From Treponema sp. (GTDB lineage: Bacteria; Spirochaetota; Spirochaetia; Treponematales; Breznakiellaceae): a DNA stretch of 46,711 nt. Where the stretch lies: the NCBI GenBank assembly GCA_031276815.1, contig JAISMJ010000035.1, positions 1-46,711 of the forward strand, given 5' to 3'. This document shows, in pieces, positions 1-8,074 of the stretch (positions are counted from its first letter, which is position 1; each line of letters begins with the position of its first letter). Under the pieces are notes generated by a model that searched no databases, was not told the DNA's origin, and saw only the letters and a list, made by a program, of their open reading frames with translations. Made by a program: the position numbers and the translations under genes.

Positions 1-480
1 AAGAAGATGAACAGGCTCCATGCTAAAAGTAAGAAACGGACGAGGAACCATGAAAGACGGCGGAAGATAGTAGATAAAGCATACGAAAAGATAGGCAATA
101 AGAAACGGGATGAAAAGAATAAGTTTGTAGCGAAGATATGGCAAGAGAACGATGTGATAGCGGTACAGGACGAGAATATCGCCGGATGGAAAGCATCAAA
201 GATGAAGGGGTGGGGAAGACGGATACACCATTCGATTATGGGCGGGATAATGAGAGACATACGGAACCTGTCTCAAACGGTCATAGTGGATAGATGGTTC
301 GCCTCAACTCAAATATGTCCCCGGTGTGGGATAAAAAACAAACTCACATTGGAAGACAGGAGGTATACATGCGGATGCGGATACTCAGAAGAGAGAGATA
401 GGAAAGCGGCGCGGAGTATACTACAGGAAGGAATAAAGATTCTTGCGGGGCGCAAGAATACCATGCTTGCGGAGGCTTAA
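1..480 (+). CDS. tnpB: TnpB (OrfB) of an IS200/IS605-family element, 5' end outside window
   Basis: The reading frame is open from base 1, so this is the C-terminal part of a longer gene. It shows the end of the RuvC-like nuclease core (QDENIAGW segment, then an IVDRWFASTQ stretch), a zinc finger (CPRCG followed by CGCGY), and the final ERDRKAARSIL motif that carries the last RuvC aspartate. TnpB proteins are RNA-guided nucleases of IS200/IS605 transposons that cut at sites left after excision. The recombination hairpin typical of the element's right end follows about 60 bases after the stop. No tnpA is visible, and it could lie upstream of the window. Family assignment is firm. Whether the protein is active cannot be judged without the N-terminal half. 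Confidence 0.9.
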   Translation, partial: KKMNRLHAKSKKRTRNHERRRKIVDKAYEKIGNKKRDEKNKFVAKIWQENDVIAVQDENIAGWKASKMKGWGRRIHHSIMGGIMRDIRNLSQTVIVDRWFASTQICPRCGIKNKLTLEDRRYTCGCGYSEERDRKAARSILQEGIKILAGRKNTMLAEA

Positions 481-567
481 ACCGCTGGACTTTCAGGGCT
501 TGCTCTGTCAGTTTAAGTTTGGTCTGTGAAACAAGAAGCCCATCGCTTTAGCGTTGGGTAGCTCACG
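481..567 (+). ncRNA. Probable omega-RNA / right end of the IS200/IS605 element
   Basis: Directly after tnpB lies a GC-balanced stretch ending in a hairpin at 538-560: CCCATCGC, loop TTTA, GCGTTGGG, with one mismatched pair. It is followed by the sequence AGCTCAC. This position and shape match the right end of IS605-type elements, where the transposon-end hairpin is also the 3' scaffold of the guide RNA used by TnpB. The RNA assignment rests on family knowledge. The hairpin is seen directly. Confidence 0.5.
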
Positions 568-592
568 AGGACACCTACAAAAGCGTTTCATG

Positions 593-1828
593 TTATTCTT
601 CTTGATGATAATGTAACAGAAAACGCCCGATGCGGTGCGCGACGTCGTTCAGCGTATCTTTATCCGGTAGAAATACAATGCGGAAATGGTCGGGTTTCTT
701 CCAGTTAAAACCGGTACCCTGTACGAGAAGCAGATGCTGCTCACGCAGTAAATCCATGATAAATCGCTCGTCATCGGTAATATTGAACCGTTCTATATTG
801 ATTTTCGGGAAACAGTACAACGCGCCTTTGGGCGGCACCACAGAAAGACCGGGAATGGCGTTGACCAGTTCAACCACCGTATCCCGCTGTTCCTTGAGCC
901 TGCCTCCGGGCAGCACCAGATCGTTGATGCTCTGATAACCGCCGAGCGCGGTCTGTATGCCGAATTGCGCCGGCATGTTCGCGCAGAGTCTCATATTGGA
1001 AAGCATATCAAGCCCGTCAAGGTATCCGTTGCCCGCGTGATCGGTGATGATCTTCTTGTTGCCGGAAAGCGCCATCCACCCTGAACGGAATCCCGCGGCG
1101 CGGTACGCCTTTGACAAGCCGTTAAAACTGATGGTGAGTATTTCGGGATCAATAGAAGCCATCGGTATATGCCTCGCCCCGTCATAGACGATGCGCTCGT
1201 AGATTTCATCGGCAAACACGATGAGTTCATGTTCGCGAGCTATCTTCGCAATGCCTTCGAGTACCGCCCTATCGTACACTGCGCCGGTGGGGTTGTTCGG
1301 ATTGATGACCACAACCGCTTTGGTACGGCTGTTCACCTTTGCCGCCATATCCTCAAGGTCGGGATTCCACTCTGATGCCTCATCGCACAGGTAATGCACC
1401 GCAGTCCCGCCGGCAAGGGTAACCGCGGCGGTCCACAGCGGATAATCCGGCATGGGAATCAGCACCTCGTCTCCAGAATCAAGAAGACCCTGCATAGACA
1501 TCATAATAAGCTCGCTTACCCCGTTCCCGATAAAAACATCGTCAATGCCCACATCCAGTATGTTTTTCGATTGAAAATCGTGCATCACGGCTTTACGCGC
1601 CGCAAACAAGCCCTGAGAATCACCGTAGCCCTGGGCGTTCTGCATATTTATAATAATGTCGTGGATGATTTCATCAGGCGCATTGAACCCAAAAACCGCA
1701 GGATTACCGGTATTCAGCTTAATGATCCGAAAGCCGTCATTTTCAAGCCGTTTGGCTTCCTTCAGCACGGCTCCTCTAATGTCATAACATACCTCATTGA
1801 GCTTTGAAGATTTTGAGAAATTACGCAT
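593..1828 (-). CDS. alaA: Alanine-type aminotransferase (PLP-dependent, class I/II)
   Basis: This 411-residue aminotransferase of fold type I probably makes alanine from pyruvate and glutamate in the cytoplasm. Visible landmarks are the substrate region KLNTGNPAVFGF near the N-terminus, PMPDYPLW, NPNNPTGAVY, the cofactor region FADEIYE, and the Schiff-base lysine in SFNGLSKAYRAAGFRSGW. The C-terminus has the usual small domain with the FRIVFLPD motif. Length and motif order fit the AlaA group (YfbQ-like). The ATG at 1828 is chosen over a GTG at 1834 because a TTGACA-17-TATCTT promoter ends only six bases before it and no Shine-Dalgarno is present, suggesting a leaderless mRNA. Exact amino donor and acceptor are inferred from family resemblance. 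Confidence 0.85.
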   Translation of the reverse strand: MRNFSKSSKLNEVCYDIRGAVLKEAKRLENDGFRIIKLNTGNPAVFGFNAPDEIIHDIIINMQNAQGYGDSQGLFAARKAVMHDFQSKNILDVGIDDVFIGNGVSELIMMSMQGLLDSGDEVLIPMPDYPLWTAAVTLAGGTAVHYLCDEASEWNPDLEDMAAKVNSRTKAVVVINPNNPTGAVYDRAVLEGIAKIAREHELIVFADEIYERIVYDGARHIPMASIDPEILTISFNGLSKAYRAAGFRSGWMALSGNKKIITDHAGNGYLDGLDMLSNMRLCANMPAQFGIQTALGGYQSINDLVLPGGRLKEQRDTVVELVNAIPGLSVVPPKGALYCFPKINIERFNITDDERFIMDLLREQHLLLVQGTGFNWKKPDHFRIVFLPDKDTLNDVAHRIGRFLLHYHQEE

Positions 1829-1834
1829 ATACAC

Positions 1835-1863
1835 AAGATATGCTTTTATATTCCACTTGTCAA
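1835..1863 (-). promoter_or_regulatory. Promoter of alaA (leaderless type)
   Basis: Minus-strand -35 TTGACA (1863-1858), 17-bp spacer and -10 TATCTT (1840-1835). The -10 box ends six bases before the ATG at 1828, so transcription would start at or next to the start codon. A second TTGACA lies 11 bp further upstream in a direct duplication of CTATTGACAAG. Confidence 0.65.
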
Positions 1864-1927
1864 TAGCTTGTCAATAGAGAAGTACTTGACCGCGCCGCCG
1901 CGGCGCACCCCGCGAGCGGCTGATCCG

Positions 1928-2119
1928 TTATACCTTTTTTGTAATAAACCCGCTTTTCAAACAGCGCGTACACACTTTCAGCGTACCTGTCGTACCTTCA
2001 ACTTCGGTCTTTACTTTGACCAAATTGGGACGCCACGTACGACGGGTACGGTTTTTGGCATGGCTTACCTTATTACCGGTTATCGGACGTTTTCCACAAA
2101 TATCACACACTCGAGACAT
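1928..2119 (-). CDS. rpmB: 50S ribosomal protein L28
   Basis: This 63-residue protein begins [12 protein letters not shown] and contains the Cys pairs CDIC and CTRC of the zinc-binding form of L28, with the basic RTRRTWRPN segment that contacts 23S rRNA. Length matches the family. A good ribosome-binding site (AAAAGGAAGG) lies upstream of the ATG at 2119. It stands alone between alaA and the divergent transporter operon. Confidence 0.95.
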   Translation of the reverse strand: MSRVCDICGKRPITGNKVSHAKNRTRRTWRPNLVKVKTEVEGTTGTLKVCTRCLKSGFITKKV

Positions 2120-2315
2120 AGTACCCTTCCTTTTAAGAAATCATATAGAATGATGTATGGTAGCAAAAAAGGGAAAAAAAAGCAAGTGGAGACGGCTATA
2201 AAAACCTCTGCTATTCCATGCAAGCGTTTGTATACTACTGATGCGGCATAAAGCAGAGAGAATCGGCAGTTGAAGATTTTATTCATAAAAAACAACAACG
2301 AGGGCAATGTACATC

Positions 2316-2344
2316 TTGACAAAAAGTATGCGGCATGATATACA
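2316..2344 (+). promoter_or_regulatory. Promoter of the osmoprotectant transporter operon
   Basis: TTGACA (2316-2321), 17-bp spacer, TATACA (2339-2344). The predicted start near 2351 leaves about 50 nt of leader before the AGGAGG at 2387-2392 that serves the first gene. Confidence 0.65.
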
Positions 2345-2400
2345 TATAAAATACACTGATATTATAGGTAATATAAGCATGAACAAAGGAGGTTTTTATC

Positions 2401-3039
2401 ATACTGGAGAAGATGGGGGGATATTTTTCCCGGCACGGCGGTGATTATCTAATCGCTTTATGCGAACACGTGGCAATCAGCGGCATTTCCCTTGCTCTGG
2501 CGTGCGCGGTAGGAATCCCGCTGGGAATTTTTTGCAGCCGCAGACGGCGCATCCGGTTCTGGATTACCGGTATGTTCGCCATCATGCGGGTGATACCCAG
2601 TCTCGCCGTCCTGTTTCTGTGTATTCCCATCATGGGAACCGGGGTTAAACCGGCGGTAACGGCGCTTGTCTTTTTGGCAATGCCGCCCATCTTGATCAAT
2701 ACCACGCTGGCTTTCAGTTCTATTCCGGCGCCGGTATTGGAAGCCGCTTTTGCAATGGGCATGAGCAAATGGCGGATATTTTTTCTCATCAAAGCGCCCT
2801 TGTCCCTGCCGGTAGTGCTGGCGGGATTCAAAACCGCTACGGTAGAAGTGATAGCCAGCGCAAGTCTGGCAGCCTATATCGGCGCGGGCGGATTGGGAAC
2901 AATCATATTTACCGGATTGGGGCTTTTGCGTTCGGAGCTTTTGCTGATAGGCGGAATTTCCGTTGCTGTTATCTCCATTACGGCTGATTTTTTCTTGTAC
3001 CGGCTTGAACGCCGACTTGTCCGGCATCTTGTCCTCTAA
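2401..3039 (+). CDS. Osmoprotectant ABC transporter permease 1 (OpuBB/OpuCB-like)
   Basis: Integral membrane subunit of a glycine betaine/choline/carnitine-type ABC importer. It has five to six hydrophobic segments and the cytoplasmic coupling-loop region EAAFAMGMSKWRIFFLIKAPLS, characteristic of MetI/OpuB permeases. The N-terminal HGGDYLIALCEHV matches the usual OpuBB start. The first ATG is at 2413, but the strong AGGAGG ends at 2392, 20 bases away. Reading back in frame gives ATA at 2401 and CTG at 2404, at 8 and 11 bases from the Shine-Dalgarno, so a non-standard start is plausible and the annotated 5' end is uncertain. First gene of a tight five-gene operon. Confidence 0.88.
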   Translation: MLEKMGGYFSRHGGDYLIALCEHVAISGISLALACAVGIPLGIFCSRRRRIRFWITGMFAIMRVIPSLAVLFLCIPIMGTGVKPAVTALVFLAMPPILINTTLAFSSIPAPVLEAAFAMGMSKWRIFFLIKAPLSLPVVLAGFKTATVEVIASASLAAYIGAGGLGTIIFTGLGLLRSELLLIGGISVAVISITADFFLYRLERRLVRHLVL

Positions 3040-3082
3040 GGACGATGCGAAACCGGACAATATCTTTTATAGGAGACACAAT

Positions 3083-4009
3083 ATGTATTTTAGGAGTAAT
3101 GTTATGAGTATCAAAAGAAGCGTCGCATTTTTTCTTGTAACGCTGGCGGTTACGGGAGGCGTTTTTGCCGGAAGTAACCGTGAGAAGAGCGCCGGAACTG
3201 ATCCGGTACGTATCGGTTCAAAAAACTTTACGGAAAACTATATCCTCGCCGAAATTTACGCGCTGGCGCTGGAGGATGCGGGTATTCCGGTGAAGCGGAA
3301 TTTCGGTCTTGCCAGTTCTGTCGTCCATACCGCTATCGTCAATAACGAAATCGATCTCTATCCCGAATATACCGGGACAGGACTTCTGGCAGTATTACAG
3401 CATGAGCTGGTTACCGATCCACGGGAGGTGTACCGGATTGTCAAGACGGAATACGAAAAACGGTTCAACCTCGTATGGCTTGATTACGCGCAAGCCAATG
3501 ACGGGCAGGGATTGGTAGTTACCGCGGAAATTGCCCGGCAGTACGGCATCCGCACCATTTCTGATCTTCAGGCTAACGCCGAGCGCATACGTTTCGCTTC
3601 GCAAGGTGAATTTGATGAACGTGAAGACGGCATACCCGGACTAACTGCGGTATATGGTCCATTCAATTTCCGTTCTTCCCGTGTATACGACAATGCCCTC
3701 AAGTATGAAGTGCTTCTGCGCGGCGAGGCAGACGCCGCGCCCGCGTATACCACGGAAGGACAGTTGGCGACTCCCGACTTTGTTCTCCTTGAAGATGATA
3801 AGCGCGTATGGCCGCCCTATAATATCGCCCCGGTGGTACGGAAAGTAACACTGGAACACTATCCCACAGTGGCGGACATTCTGAACAAGGTTAATAACGC
3901 TATCGACACTCCGGCAATTACGGCGTTGAACGCCCGTGTTGATGTGGATAAACAGGACTATGCGGAAGTAGCCCGGGAGTTTTTTAATTCAATACAAGGA
4001 ACATACTAA
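3083..4009 (+). CDS. Osmoprotectant ABC transporter substrate-binding protein (OpuBC/OpuCC-like)
   Basis: Periplasmic binding protein of the OpuAC/ProX fold that delivers a quaternary-amine osmolyte to the permeases. Start ATG at 3083 has AGGAGA six bases upstream. An alternative ATG at 3104 also has AGGAG upstream. A signal peptide (SIKRSVAFFLVTLAVTGGVFA) ends in an Ala-Gly cleavage site with no lipobox cysteine. The mature part starts with VRIGSKNFTENYILAEI, the family signature, followed by DLYPEYTGTGL. Ligand identity cannot be read from sequence. It sits 43 bp after permease 1 and 9 bp before the iron-sulphur gene. Confidence 0.88.
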   Translation: MYFRSNVMSIKRSVAFFLVTLAVTGGVFAGSNREKSAGTDPVRIGSKNFTENYILAEIYALALEDAGIPVKRNFGLASSVVHTAIVNNEIDLYPEYTGTGLLAVLQHELVTDPREVYRIVKTEYEKRFNLVWLDYAQANDGQGLVVTAEIARQYGIRTISDLQANAERIRFASQGEFDEREDGIPGLTAVYGPFNFRSSRVYDNALKYEVLLRGEADAAPAYTTEGQLATPDFVLLEDDKRVWPPYNIAPVVRKVTLEHYPTVADILNKVNNAIDTPAITALNARVDVDKQDYAEVAREFFNSIQGTY

Positions 4010-4018
4010 ATCAGAACA

Positions 4019-5032
4019 ATGACGGATACCGCCCTGTTTTATCGCGTATTTAAAGTTCCCGAGGTTGCCTATCCCGTGATAGACGCCATCGTCTCCCCGT
4101 TGGAGCAGCGTCTTATATGCCTTCTGAACAAAGGGCGGTTTACCGTAGATGACGTTGAGCAGGCGTTTTGGGATATCGAAGGTAGTTCCCGAAGCGGCGA
4201 ATCGGCGCGAGACTTTGCCGGCAGGGCGTACCGGCGGGGGATTTTCTCCCTCGTTATACCGGAAACCGGCGAAGCGGGACCGGACCGGTATACGCTTTCA
4301 GACTTCTACGGACGCCTTGACGTGTTTGTGGTAACTGAACAGGAACGGTACCGCTCATTTGATCCGGAGCGGCGGCATGCGCTGGACGAGTGGTATTTTA
4401 ACGCATACTGCGCTCGCCTGAATCCCGATCCTGCGGTTTCCCCCACGGAGGATGCGGTTCTGCCTCTTGCGGAGGTTTTGGCGCGGATCGAACAGGACCC
4501 GCGTCAGCTCTACCTTTCGCCCTGTGACTGCCGCTCCCTGTCGGGGAACTGCGGGAAACCTCAATTAACCTGTCTGTCTTATCGCGGCGGTCCTAATACG
4601 TTTGCCGGACGCGGCATTGCAAAGCCGGTATCCCGTGAAGAGGGAAAACGGGTGGTCATGGAGGCGGAACGAGCGGGGTTGATGCATACGGCGGGTCCAA
4701 TGGCGATTTGTAACTGTTGCGGCGATTGCTGTTACCTATTTCGGGCGGGCAAACGGCGGAGCAGTATGCCCCGGTGGCCTCTAATCCTGTGGATCATAGC
4801 CCTTGCAGAGGAACGGTGCGTTAGATGCGGACAATGCGTCCGGCGCTGCCATTTCGGAGCGTTGGCTATGAAGGCGTCTAGGGGAAGAAAGAATGTCATT
4901 TCTCTTGATCAGGAACGCTGCGCTGGCTGCGGTATCTGCGTCTCCGCCTGTCCGTCAGGCGCTCTGAGTGTGCGGCGCCGCGATCCCCCATCCGGTCGCG
5001 AAGGAGCATCCGGTGATAGCGTTAGAATTTGA
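4019..5032 (+). CDS. Iron-sulphur (2x[4Fe-4S] plus extra Cys clusters) protein in transporter operon
   Basis: This 337-residue cytoplasmic protein has no signal peptide. The N-terminal half is a helical region beginning with FKVPEVAYPVIDAIVSPLEQ that looks like a winged-helix-type segment. The middle carries two cysteine-rich patches: CDCRSLSGNC followed by a further Cys, near residue 165, and ICNCCGDCC further on. The C-terminus is a bacterial ferredoxin domain with CVRCGQCVRRC and CAGCGICVSAC. The layout resembles 4Fe-4S proteins of unknown function often found in anaerobes. It lies between the binding protein and the ATPase of an osmolyte importer, and its last 20 bases overlap the ATPase gene. 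A redox or regulatory role linked to the imported amine is conceivable but not shown. Confidence 0.8.
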   Translation: MTDTALFYRVFKVPEVAYPVIDAIVSPLEQRLICLLNKGRFTVDDVEQAFWDIEGSSRSGESARDFAGRAYRRGIFSLVIPETGEAGPDRYTLSDFYGRLDVFVVTEQERYRSFDPERRHALDEWYFNAYCARLNPDPAVSPTEDAVLPLAEVLARIEQDPRQLYLSPCDCRSLSGNCGKPQLTCLSYRGGPNTFAGRGIAKPVSREEGKRVVMEAERAGLMHTAGPMAICNCCGDCCYLFRAGKRRSSMPRWPLILWIIALAEERCVRCGQCVRRCHFGALAMKASRGRKNVISLDQERCAGCGICVSACPSGALSVRRRDPPSGREGASGDSVRI

Positions 5033-5780
5033 GGACGTTGTTAAACAGTTTCCCGGCGCCAGCTATAACGCGGTGGATCGGGTCTCTCTCTCCATTGAAG
5101 AAGGGGAATTAATAACCATTGTGGGCAGTTCCGGCTGCGGTAAAACCACGCTCCTCAAGTTGGTAAACCGTATCTATGAGCCTGACCGGGGAACAATCCG
5201 GCTCTTTGGAGAAGATAGCGCCGGTAAAGACGCGGTTCGGCTTCGGCAGGGAATCGGATACGTGATTCAGCAGATCGGGCTCTTTCCCCACATGACCGTC
5301 CGGCAGAACATCGCCACGGTACCGTCTATCCTCAAATGGGACAAGAAACGAATCAAGGAGCGGGTGCATGAATTGCTTCTTCTGGTGAACCTCGATCCCG
5401 ATGAGTTCGGCGGACGCTATCCGTATCAGCTTTCAGGAGGACAACAACAGCGCGTCGGGCTGGCGCGGGCATTGGCGGCGGACCCCGCCGTGATGCTCAT
5501 GGATGAGCCTTTCGGCGCCATTGACGCCATTAACCGTATCAATTTACAGAATGAACTGCTCCGTATCCATGAAACAAACCGGAAGACGTATCTCTTTGTA
5601 ACGCACGACATCAACGAAGCCTTCAGACTTGGCACACGTATTCTCATCATGGATCGGGGGAGGGTGCAGCAATATGGAAAGCAAGAAGAAATTATCCGCT
5701 CGCCCGCTAACGACTTTGTCCGTTCATTGTTGAATTCCGCCGGGGAGCGGCGGGACTATACGCAGGGAGGCGGAATCTGA
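5013..5780 (+). CDS. Osmoprotectant ABC transporter ATP-binding protein (OpuBA/OpuCA-like)
   Basis: Nucleotide-binding subunit of the importer. Walker A is GSSGCGKTT, the Q-loop follows in YVIQQIGLFPHMTV, the ABC signature is LSGGQQQRVGLARAL, Walker B is VMLMDEPFGAID and the switch histidine is in FVTHD. The protein ends shortly after the core domain, so CBS regulatory domains found in many OpuCA proteins are absent. I chose the GTG at 5013 because AAGGAG lies six bases upstream and translation then begins VIALEFEDVV, the normal family start. This overlaps the iron-sulphur gene by 20 bases, indicating translational coupling. Confidence 0.93.
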   Translation: MIALEFEDVVKQFPGASYNAVDRVSLSIEEGELITIVGSSGCGKTTLLKLVNRIYEPDRGTIRLFGEDSAGKDAVRLRQGIGYVIQQIGLFPHMTVRQNIATVPSILKWDKKRIKERVHELLLLVNLDPDEFGGRYPYQLSGGQQQRVGLARALAADPAVMLMDEPFGAIDAINRINLQNELLRIHETNRKTYLFVTHDINEAFRLGTRILIMDRGRVQQYGKQEEIIRSPANDFVRSLLNSAGERRDYTQGGGI

Positions 5781-6433
5781 TGATAGCGTACTGGATCGCC
5801 TATCACGGACGGCTCACGGCGGCTTTCCGGGAGCATCTCCTTATGTTGGGGATAACTCTTTTCCTTTCGATACTCCTGTCATCGGGTATTACCATACTTA
5901 TCATGGAACGCCCGCGCATCGCCCGCTGGGTGGTACGCTTTTTCGGAGCGGTGTATGCCATCCCCAGCCTTGCCCTCTTTGCCATCCTCATTCCATTTCT
6001 GGGCATTGGCATGAAAACCGCCATAACCGTACTGGTCTTTTATAACCAGTTTCCGCTCATCAGAAATTTTCTGGCTGGCTTCAATGCGATTGATCCGGCG
6101 CTTATTGAGGCGGCGCTGGGTATGGGCATGACGGAAACGCGGATGCTTCTGCGGATTAAGCTGCCCTTGGCGTTTCCCGTCATCATGGCGGGCATTCGGC
6201 TTTCAATTATTTCCACCATCGGCATTGCCACTATAGCGGCGGTGATCAACGCCGGCGGACTCGGCGTTATCCTCTTTGACGGACTGAGAACCTTGAACGC
6301 GGTAAAAATACTCTGGGGGACGCTCCTTTCAGGAGGGCTTGCCGTTGCCGCTAATGCCCTCATGATGTGGCTTGAACGGCTTGCGGCGGCAAAACTGCAT
6401 TATGACGTTCACGTGAAAGAACCGGATGATTAG
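5780..6433 (+). CDS. Osmoprotectant ABC transporter permease 2 (OpuBD/OpuCD-like)
   Basis: Second membrane subunit of the importer, 217 residues with about five hydrophobic helices. It has the coupling-loop motif EAALGMGMTETRMLLRIKLPL and the conserved INAGGLGVILFDGL segment. The start codon overlaps the ATPase stop (TGATG, one shared base), so the two are translated together. With permease 1, binding protein and ATPase it completes a four-subunit importer in one operon. Confidence 0.9.
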   Translation: MIAYWIAYHGRLTAAFREHLLMLGITLFLSILLSSGITILIMERPRIARWVVRFFGAVYAIPSLALFAILIPFLGIGMKTAITVLVFYNQFPLIRNFLAGFNAIDPALIEAALGMGMTETRMLLRIKLPLAFPVIMAGIRLSIISTIGIATIAAVINAGGLGVILFDGLRTLNAVKILWGTLLSGGLAVAANALMMWLERLAAAKLHYDVHVKEPDD

Positions 6434-6490
6434 GCGGCAACGGCGGTCAGGTACCATTCTCTATGTCCGGCTCAAGCAGTTTTATCGTAT

Positions 6491-6511
6491 CGGATCAAAC
6501 ACCTTGATCCG
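6491..6511. other. Perfect inverted repeat upstream of metY
   Basis: CGGATCAA, a 5-base spacer, TTGATCCG: an 8-bp perfect stem. It lies about 60 bases after the transporter operon and 60 bases before metY. There is no following T-run, so it fits an operator or leader hairpin better than a factor-independent terminator. Confidence 0.5.
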
Positions 6512-6571
6512 CACTGTACAGACCATACCTATAACGTTCAAAGACTGCAGTCATTGGACGAGGAGAGAACT

Positions 6572-7873
6572 ATGAGTTATGAAGCATATAACGACAATAC
6601 ATTGGGATTTACCACCAAGCAACTCCATGCCGGATACAATCCGGCGGAACATTACCGCTCAAAGGCGGTGCCTGTGTATCAAACTGCGGTTTTTGAATTG
6701 GGGGATTACGACCGGTGCGTACGGCTCTTTTCCTATGAAGAAGACGGCTTCTCCTATGCGCGCTTTTCAAACCCCACCAATGCGGTATTAGAACGGCGGA
6801 TTACCGCGTTGGAAGGCGGCGCCGCAGCCGTCTCTTTTAGTTCGGGCATGGCTGCCATCTCCAATACCTTGCTCAACCTTGCCCGCGCGGGAGACGAGAT
6901 TCTGGCGATCAAGACGCTCTACGGCGGCGCCACCACTCTGCTGCGAAAAATCCTTCCCCAATACGGCATTAGGGGAGTCTTTGTAAAGGATGAGGGGGAA
7001 CTTCGCTCCTATGAAGCGGCGATTACCGGAAAAACCCGCGCCGTCTACCTTGAAAGTCTGGGCAATCCAACCATCACTATCGTTGACATCAAAGGCATTG
7101 CGGACATTGCCCACCGTTACGGGATTCCGCTGGTTGTGGATAATACCTTTGCCACGCCCTACCTGTTGCGCCCCTTTGAATACGGGGCGGACATTGTGTG
7201 TTACTCGGCAACGAAGTATCTGGGAGGACACGGTACTACCATCGCCGGACTCGTGGTGGAAAAGGGCGGGTTCGACTGGCTGACGCTGCGTTTCCCCCAG
7301 TTCAAGACGTTCTATGATGATTGTAAAACCGCCGTTTCGGAGGATGAACTGAAGCGGAGCCTCTTTACGCGGCGGCTGCGGCAGGTGTATCTCACCGATA
7401 TGGGCGCGCATCTCAGCCCTATGAGCGCCTTTAACCTGTTACAGGGAATGGAAACCCTCTCTCTCCGTATGGAGCGGCATGTGGAAAACGCCGTCCGTAT
7501 CGCGGAGTTCCTTGCCGGACATCCGGCGGTACAGGACGTATCCTACCCGGCTCTTCCCGGAAACAGATGCCACGCCCTGTGCCGCGCCTATTTTCCCAAA
7601 GGACCTGGCGCGATTCTGGCGCTACGGCTCAAGGGCGGAAAGTCCGCCGCGCTGAAGGTGTTGGAGACGGTGCGGATATTCGACTACATGGTAAATGTCG
7701 GCGATGCGAAATCCCTTATTGTTCATCCCGCGTCATCTACCCATTTCTCGGTTGATGAGAAAGAACGGGAAGCAGCGGGCATCTTTGACGACACGCTGCG
7801 GCTCTCTATCGGCATCGAGGATTGTGATGACCTGATAGCGGATCTCCGCCATGCGTTAGAAGCCGTCCGGTAG
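6572..7873 (+). CDS. metY: O-acetylhomoserine sulfhydrylase (Cys/Met metabolism PLP enzyme)
   Basis: This 433-residue enzyme of the MetC/MetY family probably makes homocysteine from O-acetylhomoserine and sulphide. It starts GFTTKQLHAGYNP and shows PVYQTAVFEL, the cofactor-contact region SFSSGMAAI, VVDNTFATPYLLRP and the PLP lysine in CYSATKYLGGHGTTIAG. The C-terminus carries HPASSTH, which binds the substrate carboxylate. The longer length and the lineage-typical segment after GGFDW favour MetY over cystathionine beta- or gamma-lyases. The ATG at 6572 has AGGAGA upstream at a 5-base distance. It stands alone between the transporter operon and convergent coaD. Confidence 0.88.
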   Translation: MSYEAYNDNTLGFTTKQLHAGYNPAEHYRSKAVPVYQTAVFELGDYDRCVRLFSYEEDGFSYARFSNPTNAVLERRITALEGGAAAVSFSSGMAAISNTLLNLARAGDEILAIKTLYGGATTLLRKILPQYGIRGVFVKDEGELRSYEAAITGKTRAVYLESLGNPTITIVDIKGIADIAHRYGIPLVVDNTFATPYLLRPFEYGADIVCYSATKYLGGHGTTIAGLVVEKGGFDWLTLRFPQFKTFYDDCKTAVSEDELKRSLFTRRLRQVYLTDMGAHLSPMSAFNLLQGMETLSLRMERHVENAVRIAEFLAGHPAVQDVSYPALPGNRCHALCRAYFPKGPGAILALRLKGGKSAALKVLETVRIFDYMVNVGDAKSLIVHPASSTHFSVDEKEREAAGIFDDTLRLSIGIEDCDDLIADLRHALEAVR

Positions 7874-8074
7874 TTGCCCCGTCAGGGTTTCTCTCAACGC
7901 CGGCTGTAGCCGCTCCCTCTCCCGCGCAAAATCCGTCCGCAGGGTACCGGCGCCTTCCAGCGCGAGTCCCTGTTCACCGTAGTCCACAGCCCTGTTCTCG
8001 TCTTTCAAGGGCGCGTTCCGTATGTGTCTCCGATGGCGGTAGCGCCGCTTTATGCGGTATAGAGCGCTATTCAT
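7856..8074 (-). CDS. Small basic hypothetical ORF behind coaD
   Basis: A 72-codon open frame whose ATG overlaps the end of coaD by eight bases, as expected for a coupled downstream gene. The product is rich in Arg, with a basic N-terminus (YRIKRRYRHRRHI) and a charged helical C-terminal half (DFARERERLQPALRE). It overlaps the 3' end of convergent metY by 18 bases. I recognise no family. It could be a real small protein or a chance frame in GC-rich intergenic DNA. Confidence 0.3.
   Translation of the reverse strand: MNSALYRIKRRYRHRRHIRNAPLKDENRAVDYGEQGLALEGAGTLRTDFARERERLQPALRETLTGQLPDGF

Noticed and set aside
1-480. Nuclease-dead TnpB-derived repressor because the motif reads QDEN instead of EDLN
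   Set aside because: The Glu may simply align one or two positions later, and the N-terminal half with the first catalytic Asp is outside the window, so no claim is possible.
6788-7411. 207-codon minus-strand open frame
   Set aside because: Antisense to metY with no family resemblance.
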